Positions 17,734 to 26,634 are shown, numbered from the stretch's first letter. The stretch: 64,000 nucleotides of DNA from Chlamydiae bacterium CG10_big_fil_rev_8_21_14_0_10_42_34 (GCA_002773795.1 PFAD01000008.1:457247-521246); one strand, 5' to 3'. Translations and numbers: made by a program. Notes: generated by a model not told the origin, from the sequence alone.

Positions 17734-18990
17734 TTAGTCTAACTCCCCTTTGCGAATACAAAGAAGAACCATCAATATTCCAATAACCGAATGGACAAGC
17801 ACCCCTTGGGAGACAATCCAAGCAAGAGCCAATACGGCAAGACCAAAAAACAGGACTGCCCATCTAAATTTTCTCATCCGTTCAGAAAAGCTAACAACCG
17901 ATGCCACAACAGTAAAAGCTCCCAAAATTGGATCCGTATCAAAAAGAAGACCTTCAATATGGAAAATCGCAGGTGTTGCCATTAGAAAAATTCCAACTAC
18001 GACTAAAAGGACAAGATTCCAAGGAAGAGTTACCCCCCAAGCGCCCGCTTTCACAATCTCAAGCATTGAATGGTTCATTTCAGGAGTTCTTTCATCTACC
18101 ATTGCGCCCGGACATTCCCCACCCCGGAATAAATTCTTCCATCCCGTAAGCTTTAAAAACTGCAAACTTGCTGCAACCTCATCGATTGCAAAAGGGATCG
18201 CAATGAGCATACAGCTAGCTGTTGCAAGACACAAAGTACACCACGTTCCAACAACCAATGGCTGTAAAATCACAAGAGTCATACTGACAAGACCCACAGG
18301 TACAACTAATATGCCAAAGACTAAGACAAGCCAAGGCGCCGTACGCCAGCGAGCTTTACCTCCTTGACATGTGGTAAAAAATTCAACCGTATAAGCGAGC
18401 GCCCCAAGTCCCGCATCCGATACAAAAAAGTCTTTCGAAACCGTCGACTCAATGACGGCCACTGTTCCTGGCACAAAAAATGGATCCCAAATCGTTTCGA
18501 TGTAACCGAGTTGATACGCAGCCAAATAGCGAGAAATTGTCCAACAAAAGAACACAAGAATGGCAATGGGAAGCCTTTGAGGGCCTGAAGAGGGATTGTA
18601 TTTCCATCCGGGAGGAACTGTGGGCTCAGCATCTGGAAGCTCTCCAGGCAGCGGAAAAAGAATCACAGAAAACGTGATGACTAAGCAGCCAATCAAGACA
18701 TTGATGTAGTACGACCCTGGATTTGGAGCCCAATAAAGAAGGGGGGAAAACTGAATCCAAATCCCTATTAAAGCGATCAGCCAAAGCATCAATTGTTTTG
18801 GATTTTTCCTGCAGCACATGGACAAAAATACTAACAATGCCCCACAGACCATGTCTGATATGACAAGCTTACTGCTATGAAAATCAAAGGCAGCAGGCGC
18901 AGTGAAAAGCCAAAGCCCTAATGCCGCGATGACAAAAAAGCTCCAAGTGGGCACATGGCTCACTTGCCGAGTTGATTCATTTTGTACCAT
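17734..18990 (-). CDS. SPW-repeat / vitamin K epoxide reductase-like membrane protein
   Basis: A polytopic protein of about 418 residues. The first part (TWSFFVIAALGLWLFTAPAAF, then QFSPLLYW) resembles SPW-type repeat membrane domains. The middle has VVGTWCTLCLATASC, a CxxC like the active site of VKOR disulphide-generating enzymes, preceded by a possible Cys pair partner in TCQGGK. Start ATG 18990 (MVQNESTRQ) overlaps the upstream SDR gene by 31 bases; the longer in-frame start at 19062 lies deeper inside that gene. Likely linked to envelope thiol or quinone redox, but this is inferred. Confidence 0.7.
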   Translation of the reverse strand: MVQNESTRQVSHVPTWSFFVIAALGLWLFTAPAAFDFHSSKLVISDMVCGALLVFLSMCCRKNPKQLMLWLIALIGIWIQFSPLLYWAPNPGSYYINVLIGCLVITFSVILFPLPGELPDAEPTVPPGWKYNPSSGPQRLPIAILVFFCWTISRYLAAYQLGYIETIWDPFFVPGTVAVIESTVSKDFFVSDAGLGALAYTVEFFTTCQGGKARWRTAPWLVLVFGILVVPVGLVSMTLVILQPLVVGTWCTLCLATASCMLIAIPFAIDEVAASLQFLKLTGWKNLFRGGECPGAMVDERTPEMNHSMLEIVKAGAWGVTLPWNLVLLVVVGIFLMATPAIFHIEGLLFDTDPILGAFTVVASVVSFSERMRKFRWAVLFFGLAVLALAWIVSQGVLVHSVIGILMVLLCIRKGELD

Positions 18991-20003
18991 TTTTGAGGAT
19001 CTTGTTTCAGTTTTTCGATCATGACCGGAAGCGTTTTTTCGACAGTGTATTTTGTCTTCCATCCAAGGAGCTTTTCAGCCCTTTTGGTATCGAGCTCATA
19101 GTGATCATCAGCAATTGAGATCATCCATGGACGAATAAAGGGTTTATGCCTAAATGAAATTAAGCAAAGGACCCATGCTCCAAACTTGGCAAACCATTTA
19201 GGCACACGAATGGTTGTAATCTCTTTGTTAAACAAGAGCTTAGAGATCTCTCTTTGCATCTGATCATAGCTCAATGTTTTCGACTCACCAATGATCAAAG
19301 GCGTTTCTTCAGGCAGCTCTTTTCGTTTTTCGACACACATCGCAATGGCATCGACCACATCATTCATATGGACAAATGCAGCTCCATGGTGAATATTTCC
19401 CGAAAATAGATGCGCATTCATCTGCTTTTCATAAATCCGTTGAATCTGATGGCTGATCGGAATCGAGTGACAGTCGTCGTCGTAGACTCCAGCAATGCGC
19501 AAAAATACAGCCGGCATCTTGCCCCGCTTTTCATGAATGAGCTTTTCTGTATCTATTTTTGATTGAGGATAGCCCCATGTCCCTTCAATGGGAGAGTCTT
19601 CATTGATGGGTTTACCCACCTCAGTTGGCTTATGAATGAGCATTGTACTTGTGAAAATAAACTGCTCAACTTCAAAGTTTTCCAACTGCTTTAAAAGTCT
19701 TTCGGTACCCTTAACCGTGATCTCGTTGTATTTCACAGAATTTTTCTCGGCAAAACTATAGTAGGCAGCCAAATGAATGACGGCTGCAATCCGATTCCCA
19801 TAGAAATGTTTAATGTGCATGAAGGCTTGATGAACGCTCTCATCAGAGGAGAGATCAACAGGCACAAGCTCTTCATTACTTGAGGCATAAATGGCCTTCA
19901 AAAGTTCGAACCCTACAATTGAATACGTCTCACCTAAACGTTTTACAATCGCAGTTCCAATTCGACCGCAACTTCCCGTAACAATAATGACATCTTTTCC
20001 CAT
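18960..20003 (-). CDS. NAD-dependent epimerase/dehydratase (extended SDR)
   Basis: A 347-residue extended SDR with VIIVTGSCGRIGTAIV at the N-terminus (GxxGxxG cofactor loop), VIHLAAYYSF, a catalytic STM...YPQSK motif (Ser, Tyr and Lys visible in FTSTMLIH and WGYPQSKID) and a C-terminal substrate domain. The substrate is not predictable; sugar nucleotide or sterol-type SDRs both fit. GAGAAGGAGGCT ahead of ATG 20003 decides the start over the upstream 20057 codon. First gene of an operon with the SPW/VKOR protein and the holin-like protein. Confidence 0.85.
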   Translation of the reverse strand: MGKDVIIVTGSCGRIGTAIVKRLGETYSIVGFELLKAIYASSNEELVPVDLSSDESVHQAFMHIKHFYGNRIAAVIHLAAYYSFAEKNSVKYNEITVKGTERLLKQLENFEVEQFIFTSTMLIHKPTEVGKPINEDSPIEGTWGYPQSKIDTEKLIHEKRGKMPAVFLRIAGVYDDDCHSIPISHQIQRIYEKQMNAHLFSGNIHHGAAFVHMNDVVDAIAMCVEKRKELPEETPLIIGESKTLSYDQMQREISKLLFNKEITTIRVPKWFAKFGAWVLCLISFRHKPFIRPWMISIADDHYELDTKRAEKLLGWKTKYTVEKTLPVMIEKLKQDPQKWYKMNQLGK

Positions 20004-20105
20004 AGCCTCCTTCTCAATTATTCGCCCAAATAGATCAAGAAAAAAATCTGCAACCACTCAAAGATAACTTGAATCATCAATCAATAAACCATAGAATATC
20101 AACAT

Positions 20106-21152
20106 ATGAAGACCAAAGTCCTGATCTGTTTACTTTCCATTTTTTGCATGCTTGGAGCAAAACAACCGCAGATCACAGCAGTCCCACAAGGTCCATGGAT
20201 GACAGGTCCCCTCCTCACTCCCGGAGCCACCGTCCTCCCCTTCCCCCACATTAACATAGAGACCTACGCAAACGTGGTCGTAAACACGGGGCAATATAAA
20301 GACAATTGGGATGTATTAAAAAATACGAATAAGTTTTTTGCCAATAGCGTCCAAACAAATCTACAGTTTGGACTCACCTCTTGGCTCGATATTGAGGTCT
20401 CGCCGCAAGTTTATTATAACTATAGTAACCATGCAGCAAGTTGGGCCTTTGGAGATCTTCCAGTAACAGTTGACGTCCAGATCTACAATCCCCCATCAAG
20501 CTCACACTTTCCCGCAATCAAACTGATCTTAAAAGAGAGTTTTCCAACGGGTAAATACCGCAAGCTCAATCCGAATAAAAATGGAACTGAAGTAGGTGGA
20601 AGCGGATCTTATACAACAAGTCTTGGGCTTGCTCTTGGCAAAGTCATCCATTTTAGAGAGGATCATTATCTCTCGCTTCGTCTGGCTGGATCTTACAATT
20701 TCCCAGCGCCCGTAAGACTCATCGGATTCAACGCATACGGCGGCAGCGCAACAACAAACATGAACTTTGTCCCATCACAAAGCGCCCAATTTGGACTTGG
20801 AATCGAATACACCTTAAGTCAAAACTGGGTATTTGCGATCGATTTTGCGGGGAACTGGGCGAGAAGATCGAACTATTCAGCATCTCCTGGTACAGGCTTT
20901 ATTACAGAGCCACAAACATTTACTCCTATTCCGGGATCTGGTGGGACAGCAATCGGCTTTTTAACGGAGACGCCAGCAGTTCTCGTTCAACAACAAGTTC
21001 TCGGCCCCTCCCTTCAATATAGCATGGCACCTGCCATCGAGTATAATTGGAGCGAACATCTCGGCATTATCGCAGGCTCATGGTTCACATTTGCCGGCAA
21101 AAACGCCGTGCAATTCTACAGCGGCGTCGTCGCTTTCAATTACTATCACTAG
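20106..21152 (+). CDS. Outer-membrane beta-barrel protein, transporter-like
   Basis: 348 residues with a signal peptide (MKTKVLICLLSIFCMLGA, cleavage near residue 18). Repeated amphipathic strands end in aromatic residues, for example NSVQTNLQFGLTSWLDIEVS, and the C-terminus ends VVAFNYYH, consistent with a barrel. The YPTGKY-like segment SFPTGKYRKL recalls uncharacterised MetA-pathway or phenol-degradation barrel proteins. No ligand can be named. It is divergent from the SDR operon; the 102-base gap is AT-rich. Confidence 0.72.
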   Translation: MKTKVLICLLSIFCMLGAKQPQITAVPQGPWMTGPLLTPGATVLPFPHINIETYANVVVNTGQYKDNWDVLKNTNKFFANSVQTNLQFGLTSWLDIEVSPQVYYNYSNHAASWAFGDLPVTVDVQIYNPPSSSHFPAIKLILKESFPTGKYRKLNPNKNGTEVGGSGSYTTSLGLALGKVIHFREDHYLSLRLAGSYNFPAPVRLIGFNAYGGSATTNMNFVPSQSAQFGLGIEYTLSQNWVFAIDFAGNWARRSNYSASPGTGFITEPQTFTPIPGSGGTAIGFLTETPAVLVQQQVLGPSLQYSMAPAIEYNWSEHLGIIAGSWFTFAGKNAVQFYSGVVAFNYYH

Positions 21153-21250
21153 ACAAAGCTTATCGCCGCTTTCTCTATGAACAAATGATTTGCGCTTAAT
21201 CAAAAAGACAAAAGCCTGTAGTATTTTGCGCAAAAAAACTTAAGGTGAAA

Positions 21251-21643
21251 ATGAGCACACCTCCCCTATCAGAAAAATCGACTACAAGACCCTGTTGTGG
21301 TCTTTGCCTTTCAAACCAAGAACAGTTTGAAGGAAAAAAATGTGGAATCGCTCCTTGGAGAATCTCTTGCTCTGAAACACTTTTACATTCAATTCCTATG
21401 ATTGGAGCCATTACGGCAGCAGTGGCAAGCCACAGATCTGACAAACAAATTCGGCAGTATGACTCAGCAGACTATATGTTACAAAGCGATGCAGAAAACC
21501 CATCTAGCGATGATTTTTCATCTAGTTACGAAGAGCTTATGCTGTTATCCATCAAGCGCACCAATCGACTTACTATGGCAGTCCTCAACATGTCTTTGAC
21601 GGGAGCCGTACTTTTGGCAATTGCCCAAACGAGAACAATCTAA
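21251..21643 (+). CDS. Hypothetical protein with two hydrophobic segments
   Basis: A 130-residue protein of unknown function. The N-terminus is Ser/Thr/Cys-rich (MSTPPLSEKSTTRPCCGLC). Hydrophobic segments lie at about residues 45-60 (LHSIPMIGAITAAVA) and 108-125 (TMAVLNMSLTGAVLLAIA), separated by an acidic stretch with SSDDFSSSYEE. AAGG at 21241-21244 lies 6 bases before ATG 21251, so the in-frame GTG 21245 is not the start. The two hydrophobic segments are too far apart for the bilobed hairpin of chlamydial Inc proteins, though secretion cannot be excluded. A hairpin terminator follows. Confidence 0.6.
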   Translation: MSTPPLSEKSTTRPCCGLCLSNQEQFEGKKCGIAPWRISCSETLLHSIPMIGAITAAVASHRSDKQIRQYDSADYMLQSDAENPSSDDFSSSYEELMLLSIKRTNRLTMAVLNMSLTGAVLLAIAQTRTI

Positions 21644-21658
21644 AATGAGATGTAAATG

Positions 21659-21683
21659 GGGAGGCTAAAGGGCCTCCCTTTGT
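21659..21683 (+). terminator. Hairpin terminator
   Basis: GGGAGGC (21659-21665) pairs with GCCTCCC (21672-21678) around a six-base loop, followed by a short TTTGTCT tail. It closes the hypothetical gene ending at 21643. Confidence 0.7.
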
Positions 21684-22124
21684 CTGACAACTCTATTTAT
21701 CAAGATTGCTACAGAAGGAAAAAATGTGAATTCTTCTTAGCCAGATCAGCTTGAAGCCCCTATGATTACCCTCAGGTATTCATCAGAAAATACGTACCCA
21801 AAAATAGCCCCTGCTACGCCGCTAATATGCTCACAGAAGCCATTAGTTCCCCAGTTATCTCAGATGAAGCAATGAAATCCGATCTATCTTTTGCCGTACA
21901 AGCTTCCACACATACAATTAGAGTTAAAGGTAAAACACTCTTAGCCAATCCTTGAATCGTTGTTAGATACACTCCGAAGGGACGAAGGTTCGTCTCAGAC
22001 TGGAATCAGCTAAAGCTAATTCCCACTCCATAACTGTTTCCGCTAAAGGAAAGTTAGGAAATTAAAACCATCTCGCTGAATTTTACGCCGTCAGGGATAA
22101 AAAATAGGTGAGCTTTCTAGACGT
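21684..22124. other. Non-coding stretch with decayed repeat
   Basis: No convincing gene. The longest reading frame begins at ATG 21829 and codes about 40 residues (MLTEAISSPVISDEAM...) without a ribosome site; it may be a gene remnant. Around 21970-22040 the sequence CCGAAGGGACGAAGGTTCG resembles the hairpin repeat at 26191-26391 (AAAGGGGCGAAGGTTCGCC). I read this part as an old copy of that repeat family. Confidence 0.4.
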
Positions 22125-23555
22125 TTATCTTAAGAAAAGCTTGAGAACTTGCTGGTTATAATCAAAGATGTTTAAAATAGACTCAAAACAGACACCAGCG
22201 CCAATAAAATAGCTATTTTTATAGCCTTGATTTTTCTCTAGCTGCTTTAAAAGCTCGAGATCTTTGCCCTCAAGGTGTTGATTGTATTGGGGGTAAACGT
22301 TGTATTTCAAGATGCGAATCTCTTTTAGATAGGCTATGTTTTTTAAATCTTCTAGCAGCTTTTTTTTGAGTTCTTCAGCCTCTTTTTCAGTAACTGAATG
22401 GTCGAGCACTTGATAGGCGACAAATTCTTGATCTTTTTTGGATCGAATGGGCACCTTTGACCGATCTAAGGCAGCCTTAGAGTGGCGTAAAGTGTAGAGA
22501 TGGCCCTGCCCTTTTTCAGAAAGACCGCTGAGCCACGATACTACGGCATTTGGATAACTTTTTTGCGTTGTTTTTGCTTTGACAAGAGCCGTGATCATAC
22601 TGTAGGTCTTTGTCGCTTGAACGATTTGAGATTCCCAAGAATTCAAATCGATTAAAACAGAAGGGAGATTTTTCCAAGGAATAGAGCTAAATACGTACTT
22701 ATATGCCTTATCTTTCTTGGCGGACACGATAATTTCTGCATCATTTCTTACGATTTTTTGCACTTTTGTTTGGCAGCAAATATTTACTTTTTTAGAGATA
22801 TGCTTTGCCATCCGCTTAAAAAGAGTTTGAAAACCTTGAGGGACGATCAAAGGCATACCTGCAACGGAGGGGTGAACTTTTTTAAACAGGTAATCTAAGA
22901 ACTTGCTGATGCTACTTTGAGTCTCTTCAGACAGCAAGGAGAGAAGTTTGTCCAATATATAAAATCGATAGCCAAAGAGAACTCCCGGAGTGATCCAATA
23001 AAGGCCATAGTATGTTGGAATTGAGCGAATAAAACCGCACCCTTGAGCATTTAACATGAGAGAAAAGGGCTTTTTTAGGCCCAAGCAGTCCATTTTTTCC
23101 AAATAGCTTTCGAAGGGAATCTGCCAAAGGTCAACAATTTTTTGAGGAACTTTGCTCCAATTGACAGTTCCTCCTTCAAAATATTTTCCAAAATTCTCAT
23201 GGTAGTGCCACACATACTTTACCGCAGAGTGAAGCAGAGCCTCCTCTTTTTGCTCAGTAGGTACTGCTCCCGCCTCAACTAAGGTCCTTCTTCCCGTAGA
23301 TCCAGCAATGTGGGGTGGTTTCATCCCAAATTCATACATTAGCTCGTGGACAGGCTTGTAATTTGGAGAAGTCCAACAGGCGCCCAATTCATGGAGAGTT
23401 CCTCCATGCTTATAGGTGACAACCCTTCCCCCAACCTCTTTTTTCTCTTCATAAAGATCGATGTGGGTGAATCCGAGTTCAGAAAGCAGATAAGCCATGT
23501 GAATCCCAGCTGGGCCACCGCCAATAATTGCAATCGGATCAGATTTTTTAGCCAT
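22125..23555 (-). CDS. FAD-dependent amine-oxidase-like oxidoreductase
   Basis: A 476-residue flavoprotein. The N-terminal dinucleotide fold IAIIGGGPAGIHMAYLLSELG is followed by the acidic E of LYEEKKEVGGRVVTY, the GG-doublet of the flavin monoamine oxidase/phytoene desaturase superfamily, and the FAD-contact C-terminus FIGAGVCFESIL. The substrate is unknown. ATG 23555 (MAKKSDPI) is well placed. It is preceded by an AT-rich 230-base gap shared with the divergent methyltransferase at 23786, in which I see no clear operator. Confidence 0.82.
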   Translation of the reverse strand: MAKKSDPIAIIGGGPAGIHMAYLLSELGFTHIDLYEEKKEVGGRVVTYKHGGTLHELGACWTSPNYKPVHELMYEFGMKPPHIAGSTGRRTLVEAGAVPTEQKEEALLHSAVKYVWHYHENFGKYFEGGTVNWSKVPQKIVDLWQIPFESYLEKMDCLGLKKPFSLMLNAQGCGFIRSIPTYYGLYWITPGVLFGYRFYILDKLLSLLSEETQSSISKFLDYLFKKVHPSVAGMPLIVPQGFQTLFKRMAKHISKKVNICCQTKVQKIVRNDAEIIVSAKKDKAYKYVFSSIPWKNLPSVLIDLNSWESQIVQATKTYSMITALVKAKTTQKSYPNAVVSWLSGLSEKGQGHLYTLRHSKAALDRSKVPIRSKKDQEFVAYQVLDHSVTEKEAEELKKKLLEDLKNIAYLKEIRILKYNVYPQYNQHLEGKDLELLKQLEKNQGYKNSYFIGAGVCFESILNIFDYNQQVLKLFLR

Positions 23556-23785
23556 CTTCTTTTAGTTATCGCATTTTAGACTAGTATGCGAGTTTTTTTT
23601 TTGCTGAAAAATTCTGAGCTATCGTATACATCAATAAATGTGGTTGTCCACATAAGAAGGTATGCAAAGTCAGATCTCGTTCATTTTCAAGTTCATTTGA
23701 GTCGATTCTCGATTTAAACGACGACGAAGCCTAGCTTTGTAGACAAGCTCTGATGCAGAGTCCAAAAATACACCCAAGGTTGATG

Positions 23786-24772
23786 ATGAAAATAGTCCAT
23801 GCTTTTTGCCAAGTAGTTAGCAAGCTTCTCAACAAGCCCCGAGTCTATGATGAAAATGAAATTACAAAGCGTTGCTATAGATTGTTTCATTTTGTGGCTG
23901 AAAAGACAAAACTTATGTCTGAATATACAGAAGGCTACTACAAAGATGGACAAAATACTCCTTACGAACTTGCTCAAGAATACCAAATTGAGGAGATCCT
24001 AGACAAAGTGAAATGCGGAAAAGAAACGCAACTGTTGGAGGTCGGCTGTGGAAATGGTGGCTTATTGAGAGCAGCAAAGAAAAGAGGGGCTCGTGCCGTA
24101 GGAATCACTGTATGCAAGGAGCAAGTAGAACATTTGAGAAAAGAGGGATTGGAAGTTTATTTATGTGATGTTCGGGAACTAGAAAAACAGTTTAATTCCG
24201 AACTATTTGATGCGATTGTGTGCAACGGGTCTATTGAACATTATGTAAAAAACAAAGACGCTCTAGAAGGCAAGGACGATCTAATTTACAAAAGCATCTT
24301 TAAAAAGTTTTCCAGTGTGTTAAAGCCCGGTGGGCTTGCTATGACCACAACCATTCATATGAAAGAGCGAAAGCTAAATAATTATATTGCGTCTAATTTA
24401 GGCGACCATAAGTATCTGTCGCACAATTGGCGATTAGCTGTTTTAATCCAGTTTTATGGAGGATGGTATCCATCTGAAGGTCAGTTAGAGCGCTGCTCTG
24501 AACCAAACTTTAAAAAAATCTACGAATACGATGCAACGAAAGATTACCTATATACCTCTTTGGACTGGAAGAGGAGATTCTTAAGGGGCATGTTAAACCC
24601 CATCAATCTCTATCATATGTTTTGTGGGGTGGTGGATTCACTAACTAAAGACCCTTACTTTGCCTACATTGCTTTGGTCTATTTCAAAAGTGGAACCTGG
24701 ACATGGCAATTTGAAGGAGAAAACCCTCCGGTAAAGCATCTTTGGAAGGTATGGGAAAAAGTGAGCACATAA
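23786..24772 (+). CDS. SAM-dependent methyltransferase, cyclopropane-fatty-acid-synthase-like
   Basis: A 328-residue class I methyltransferase. Motif I is TQLLEVGCGNGGLLRAAKKR, and AVGITVCKEQVEHLRKEG follows in the manner of CFA synthase/mycolic acid methyltransferases. The segments DAIVCNGSIEHYV and LKPGGLAMTTTI are also present. The C-terminal region has ERCSEPNFKKIYEYDATKDY. Lipid methylation or cyclopropanation is possible but unproved. I choose ATG 23786 because AAGG lies 6 bases upstream; an in-frame ATG at 23753 has no such site. Confidence 0.72.
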   Translation: MKIVHAFCQVVSKLLNKPRVYDENEITKRCYRLFHFVAEKTKLMSEYTEGYYKDGQNTPYELAQEYQIEEILDKVKCGKETQLLEVGCGNGGLLRAAKKRGARAVGITVCKEQVEHLRKEGLEVYLCDVRELEKQFNSELFDAIVCNGSIEHYVKNKDALEGKDDLIYKSIFKKFSSVLKPGGLAMTTTIHMKERKLNNYIASNLGDHKYLSHNWRLAVLIQFYGGWYPSEGQLERCSEPNFKKIYEYDATKDYLYTSLDWKRRFLRGMLNPINLYHMFCGVVDSLTKDPYFAYIALVYFKSGTWTWQFEGENPPVKHLWKVWEKVST

Positions 24773-24831
24773 GCAAAAACAATCTGTTAAACCAACCCAT
24801 TAAACTAGATCTTTCCTAATTATAAGGGTGG

Positions 24832-24950
24832 TTTTGCGTCAATGAGGCTATCCCCTCCCTGCGAGGCCGGCGATTTTTTCGTTGAAGTCGAAAAAATTCA
24901 AAAGCATCCGAGCATCCCTTCGAAAAGTCCTCTTAAAGGATCGAGATCAC
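24832..24950. repeat. Decayed copy of the multi-hairpin repeat
   Basis: The segment GGCGATTTTTTCGTTGAAG with TCGAAAAAATTCAAAAGC matches GGCGATTTTTTTCGG...AACCGAAAAAAATTCGAAAG at about 26251-26286. It shares the same order of small hairpins (CATCCGAGCATC, TCCTCTTAAAGGA). Intergenic, between a methyltransferase and a small membrane protein. Confidence 0.5.
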
Positions 24951-24953
24951 GAA

Positions 24954-25160
24954 TCACTTCCTGATCCAATCCTTCAAAAGGTATAAGCACGCAACAAACA
25001 TTATTACTATATATTTAATTAATTTATCATTGAGATCAGCAGGGGGCGCAGAAGATATAACCACGAGGCTATTTAAAAACTGGAAGCCGAAAGTGAACAC
25101 TAGGAGTCCCATAGAAATAACCCCAATTAAAATAAGAAGAACTTTCAATATAACTTTCAT
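24954..25160 (-). CDS. Small membrane protein (68 aa)
   Basis: Reads MKVILKVLLILIGVISMG and continues with a second hydrophobic segment near residues 47-62 (LIKYIVIMFVACLYLL), ending DWIRK. AAGG lies 9 bases before ATG 25160. It could be a real two-TM protein of unknown function. Support is limited to the ribosome site and membrane pattern. Confidence 0.45.
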   Translation of the reverse strand: MKVILKVLLILIGVISMGLLVFTFGFQFLNSLVVISSAPPADLNDKLIKYIVIMFVACLYLLKDWIRK

Positions 25161-25247
25161 AATACGTACCTTACAATTTACGGAAGCAGAGGATTAGCGG
25201 TAGTCTCCGGAAAAGAACTTTGGCTTTAGAGAAAAGCATATCTATCC

Positions 25248-26138
25248 TTAAATAACGTGATTACCCAGAACTTTACAAACTAACATGTACTGATTGAGGC
25301 GGCCTGAAAATCCTTGGTGAGTAACTATCGAGATCGACCGAAAACCTTCAATAAATCGTCTGATATATAAAGATGAGGAATAATCATGATATACATCATC
25401 ATGGTAACCTATAATTATGTATCCACCTGGTTTTACAATTTTGCTAAGAGCAGTTACAAAATCTTTGCGCTCATCATAGGCAATGTTCCGCAGAAATACT
25501 GTAGCTATATCGAATTGCACTTCGGGGTTTTTATCGTAGTATTCTTGCAAGGTTGCGTTAACAAGCTGAGAGTCTTTCATCCCTTTTTCTTTTGCAACCC
25601 CAAATTCTCCCTTGTCTGGATCGATACCTATTACTGTTGCTCCCGCAGCTTGCATAGCAAGTGTATTTTCGCAGCTCCTGCACCCAACGTCAATCACGCT
25701 TTTGCCTCCAAGGGAAATACGTAAGGACTTAGTTATGTCTGCTACAAGTTGCTTTGCTTCATTGTCTCTTGTTGTGAGCGGCCTGCGGGGAAGATCTGAA
25801 GCTTGTGAGATTCTATTCATCTCAAAGAGATGGGTGGGGCCTCTTTGTGCTAACGGCCTACAGGGAAAATCTGAAGCTTGTGAGATTCTATTTATCTCAA
25901 AGAGATGGGTGGGGCCTCTTTGTGCTAACGGCCTACAGGGAAAATCTGAAGCTGTAAAACGAGCGCCAAATTTAGAAAAATCTACCTTTTCATCCATAGC
26001 GGAGTTGGAGGCTCCACAACAACAGAATACTCGTTTTAAAAGGGCTGTTATTCTTGGGCAGGGAGGGCATCTTTTTGATGCGGTATCTTGTGGACATTCT
26101 GTTGTCCTAGGGGCAGAAGTTGAAGTGGTTGTAATCAT
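25248..26138 (-). CDS. Class I SAM-dependent methyltransferase with repeat-bearing N-terminus
   Basis: 296 residues. Residues 1-50 are Thr/Ser/Pro/Cys-rich (SKRCPPCPRITALLKR, FCCCGAS). Then come two full 25-residue repeats (ASDFPCRPLAQRGPTHLFE + I/M + NRISQ) and a partial third (ASDLPRRPLTTRD). The C-terminal domain is a methyltransferase: motif I SVIDVGCRSCENTLAMQAAG, acidic IGIDPDKGEF, and IVKPGGYIIIGYHDD. The substrate is unknown. The N-terminus is low-complexity and lacks a hydrophobic signal; export by the type III system is conceivable but unsupported. Confidence 0.65.
   Translation of the reverse strand: MITTTSTSAPRTTECPQDTASKRCPPCPRITALLKRVFCCCGASNSAMDEKVDFSKFGARFTASDFPCRPLAQRGPTHLFEINRISQASDFPCRPLAQRGPTHLFEMNRISQASDLPRRPLTTRDNEAKQLVADITKSLRISLGGKSVIDVGCRSCENTLAMQAAGATVIGIDPDKGEFGVAKEKGMKDSQLVNATLQEYYDKNPEVQFDIATVFLRNIAYDERKDFVTALSKIVKPGGYIIIGYHDDVYHDYSSSLYIRRFIEGFRSISIVTHQGFSGRLNQYMLVCKVLGNHVI
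25778..25953. repeat. 75-bp in-frame tandem repeat
   Basis: Units begin at about 25778 and 25853, with a partial third from 25928. The period is exactly 75 bases and the units are nearly identical, so each adds 25 codons to the methyltransferase encoded on the minus strand. The first unit differs at several bases (GGCCTGCGGGGAAGATC versus GGCCTACAGGGAAAATC). Confidence 0.93.
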
Positions 26139-26190
26139 ATTTCTCCTTATCGATAATAAAAAAGATGTCTAAAAACTTCCCGCTTTTTTT

Positions 26191-26391
26191 TCGGAAGAGG
26201 TAGGATCCCCTCTCGCCGATCTGCTTCGCAGCTCGTTGCTACCGGGGCGGCGATTTTTTTCGGGTTCAACCGAAAAAAATTCGAAAGGCTTTAGCCTTCG
26301 ATGCGGCTTCAGCTGCACCCCAAAGGGGCGAAGGTTCGCCTCGAACCGTAGTCAATCCTACCACGCAAGCCAAGCAGTTGGCTTGCTTCTT
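26191..26391. repeat. Left multi-hairpin repeat starting with tRNA-Ser 3'-end sequence
   Basis: Begins TCGGAAGAGGTAGGAT (26191-26206), identical to the 3' end of tRNA-Ser at 39598-39613, and closes with ATCCTACC (26356-26363) and TTCTTCCGA in inverted order. Between lie many short hairpins: GATCTGCTTCGCAGCTC, CGAAAGGCTTTAGCCTTCG, GCGGCTTCAGCTGC and GCCAAGCAGTTGGC. A second copy with the same plan lies at 39432-39563. Confidence 0.75.
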
Positions 26392-26434
26392 CCGAAACAA
26401 AAAAACCCAAGCTTTCGCTTGGGTTTGTTTCGGA
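26392..26434 (-). terminator. Left copy of tRNA-Ser terminator plus degenerate tRNA 3' end
   Basis: The 43 bases are identical to 39560-39602, the terminator of tRNA-Ser: AACCCAAGC / GCTTGGGTT hairpin with a T7 tract on the minus strand. Directly upstream on the minus strand (about 26435-26465) is GGTTCGAAT, a tRNA T-loop, at the same distance from the terminator as in the true tRNA-Ser, but the remaining acceptor sequence is scrambled. This looks like a decayed tRNA-Ser copy. Confidence 0.8.
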
Positions 26435-26477
26435 CGCGGTCGTCACCAATTCGAACCTCTGCCCTGCTCCCCGTCCA

Positions 26478-26634
26478 GATCAAAATCCCCTGCAATGAGG
26501 ACATACCAGTTTATCAAAGAATTTCACAAAAGATCAAGGAACTAAAAGCGCTTGGACTCACTAATCAGGAAATTGCCGACAGCATGAAAATTGGAAGAAA
26601 AACAGTGACTGCAGGGCTCTCAATTCAATTGTAA
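26478..26634 (+). pseudogene. C-terminal remnant of a recombinase/transposase-like protein
   Basis: The frame reads ...VYQRISQKIKELKALGLTNQ then EIADSMKIGRKTVTAGLSIQL and stop. This is a helix-turn-helix like the tail found on serine recombinases and some transposases. There is no start codon or ribosome site in front; the frame runs back into the repeat and terminator region. I read it as the tail of a lost integration gene at the island edge. Assignment is by motif shape only. Confidence 0.5.

Noticed and set aside
17750-18367. 205-codon plus-strand open frame antisense to the SPW/VKOR gene
   Set aside because: Composition is typical of an antisense shadow (repeated Thr/Arg/Pro), with no family features; the opposite frame is a clear membrane protein.
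25778-25953. Possible CRISPR-like array
   Set aside because: Units are directly abutting 75-bp coding repeats without variable spacers, and no cas genes are near.
25612-26172. 186-codon plus-strand open frame over the methyltransferase repeats
   Set aside because: It is the antisense shadow of the in-frame repeats; the minus frame has methyltransferase motifs.
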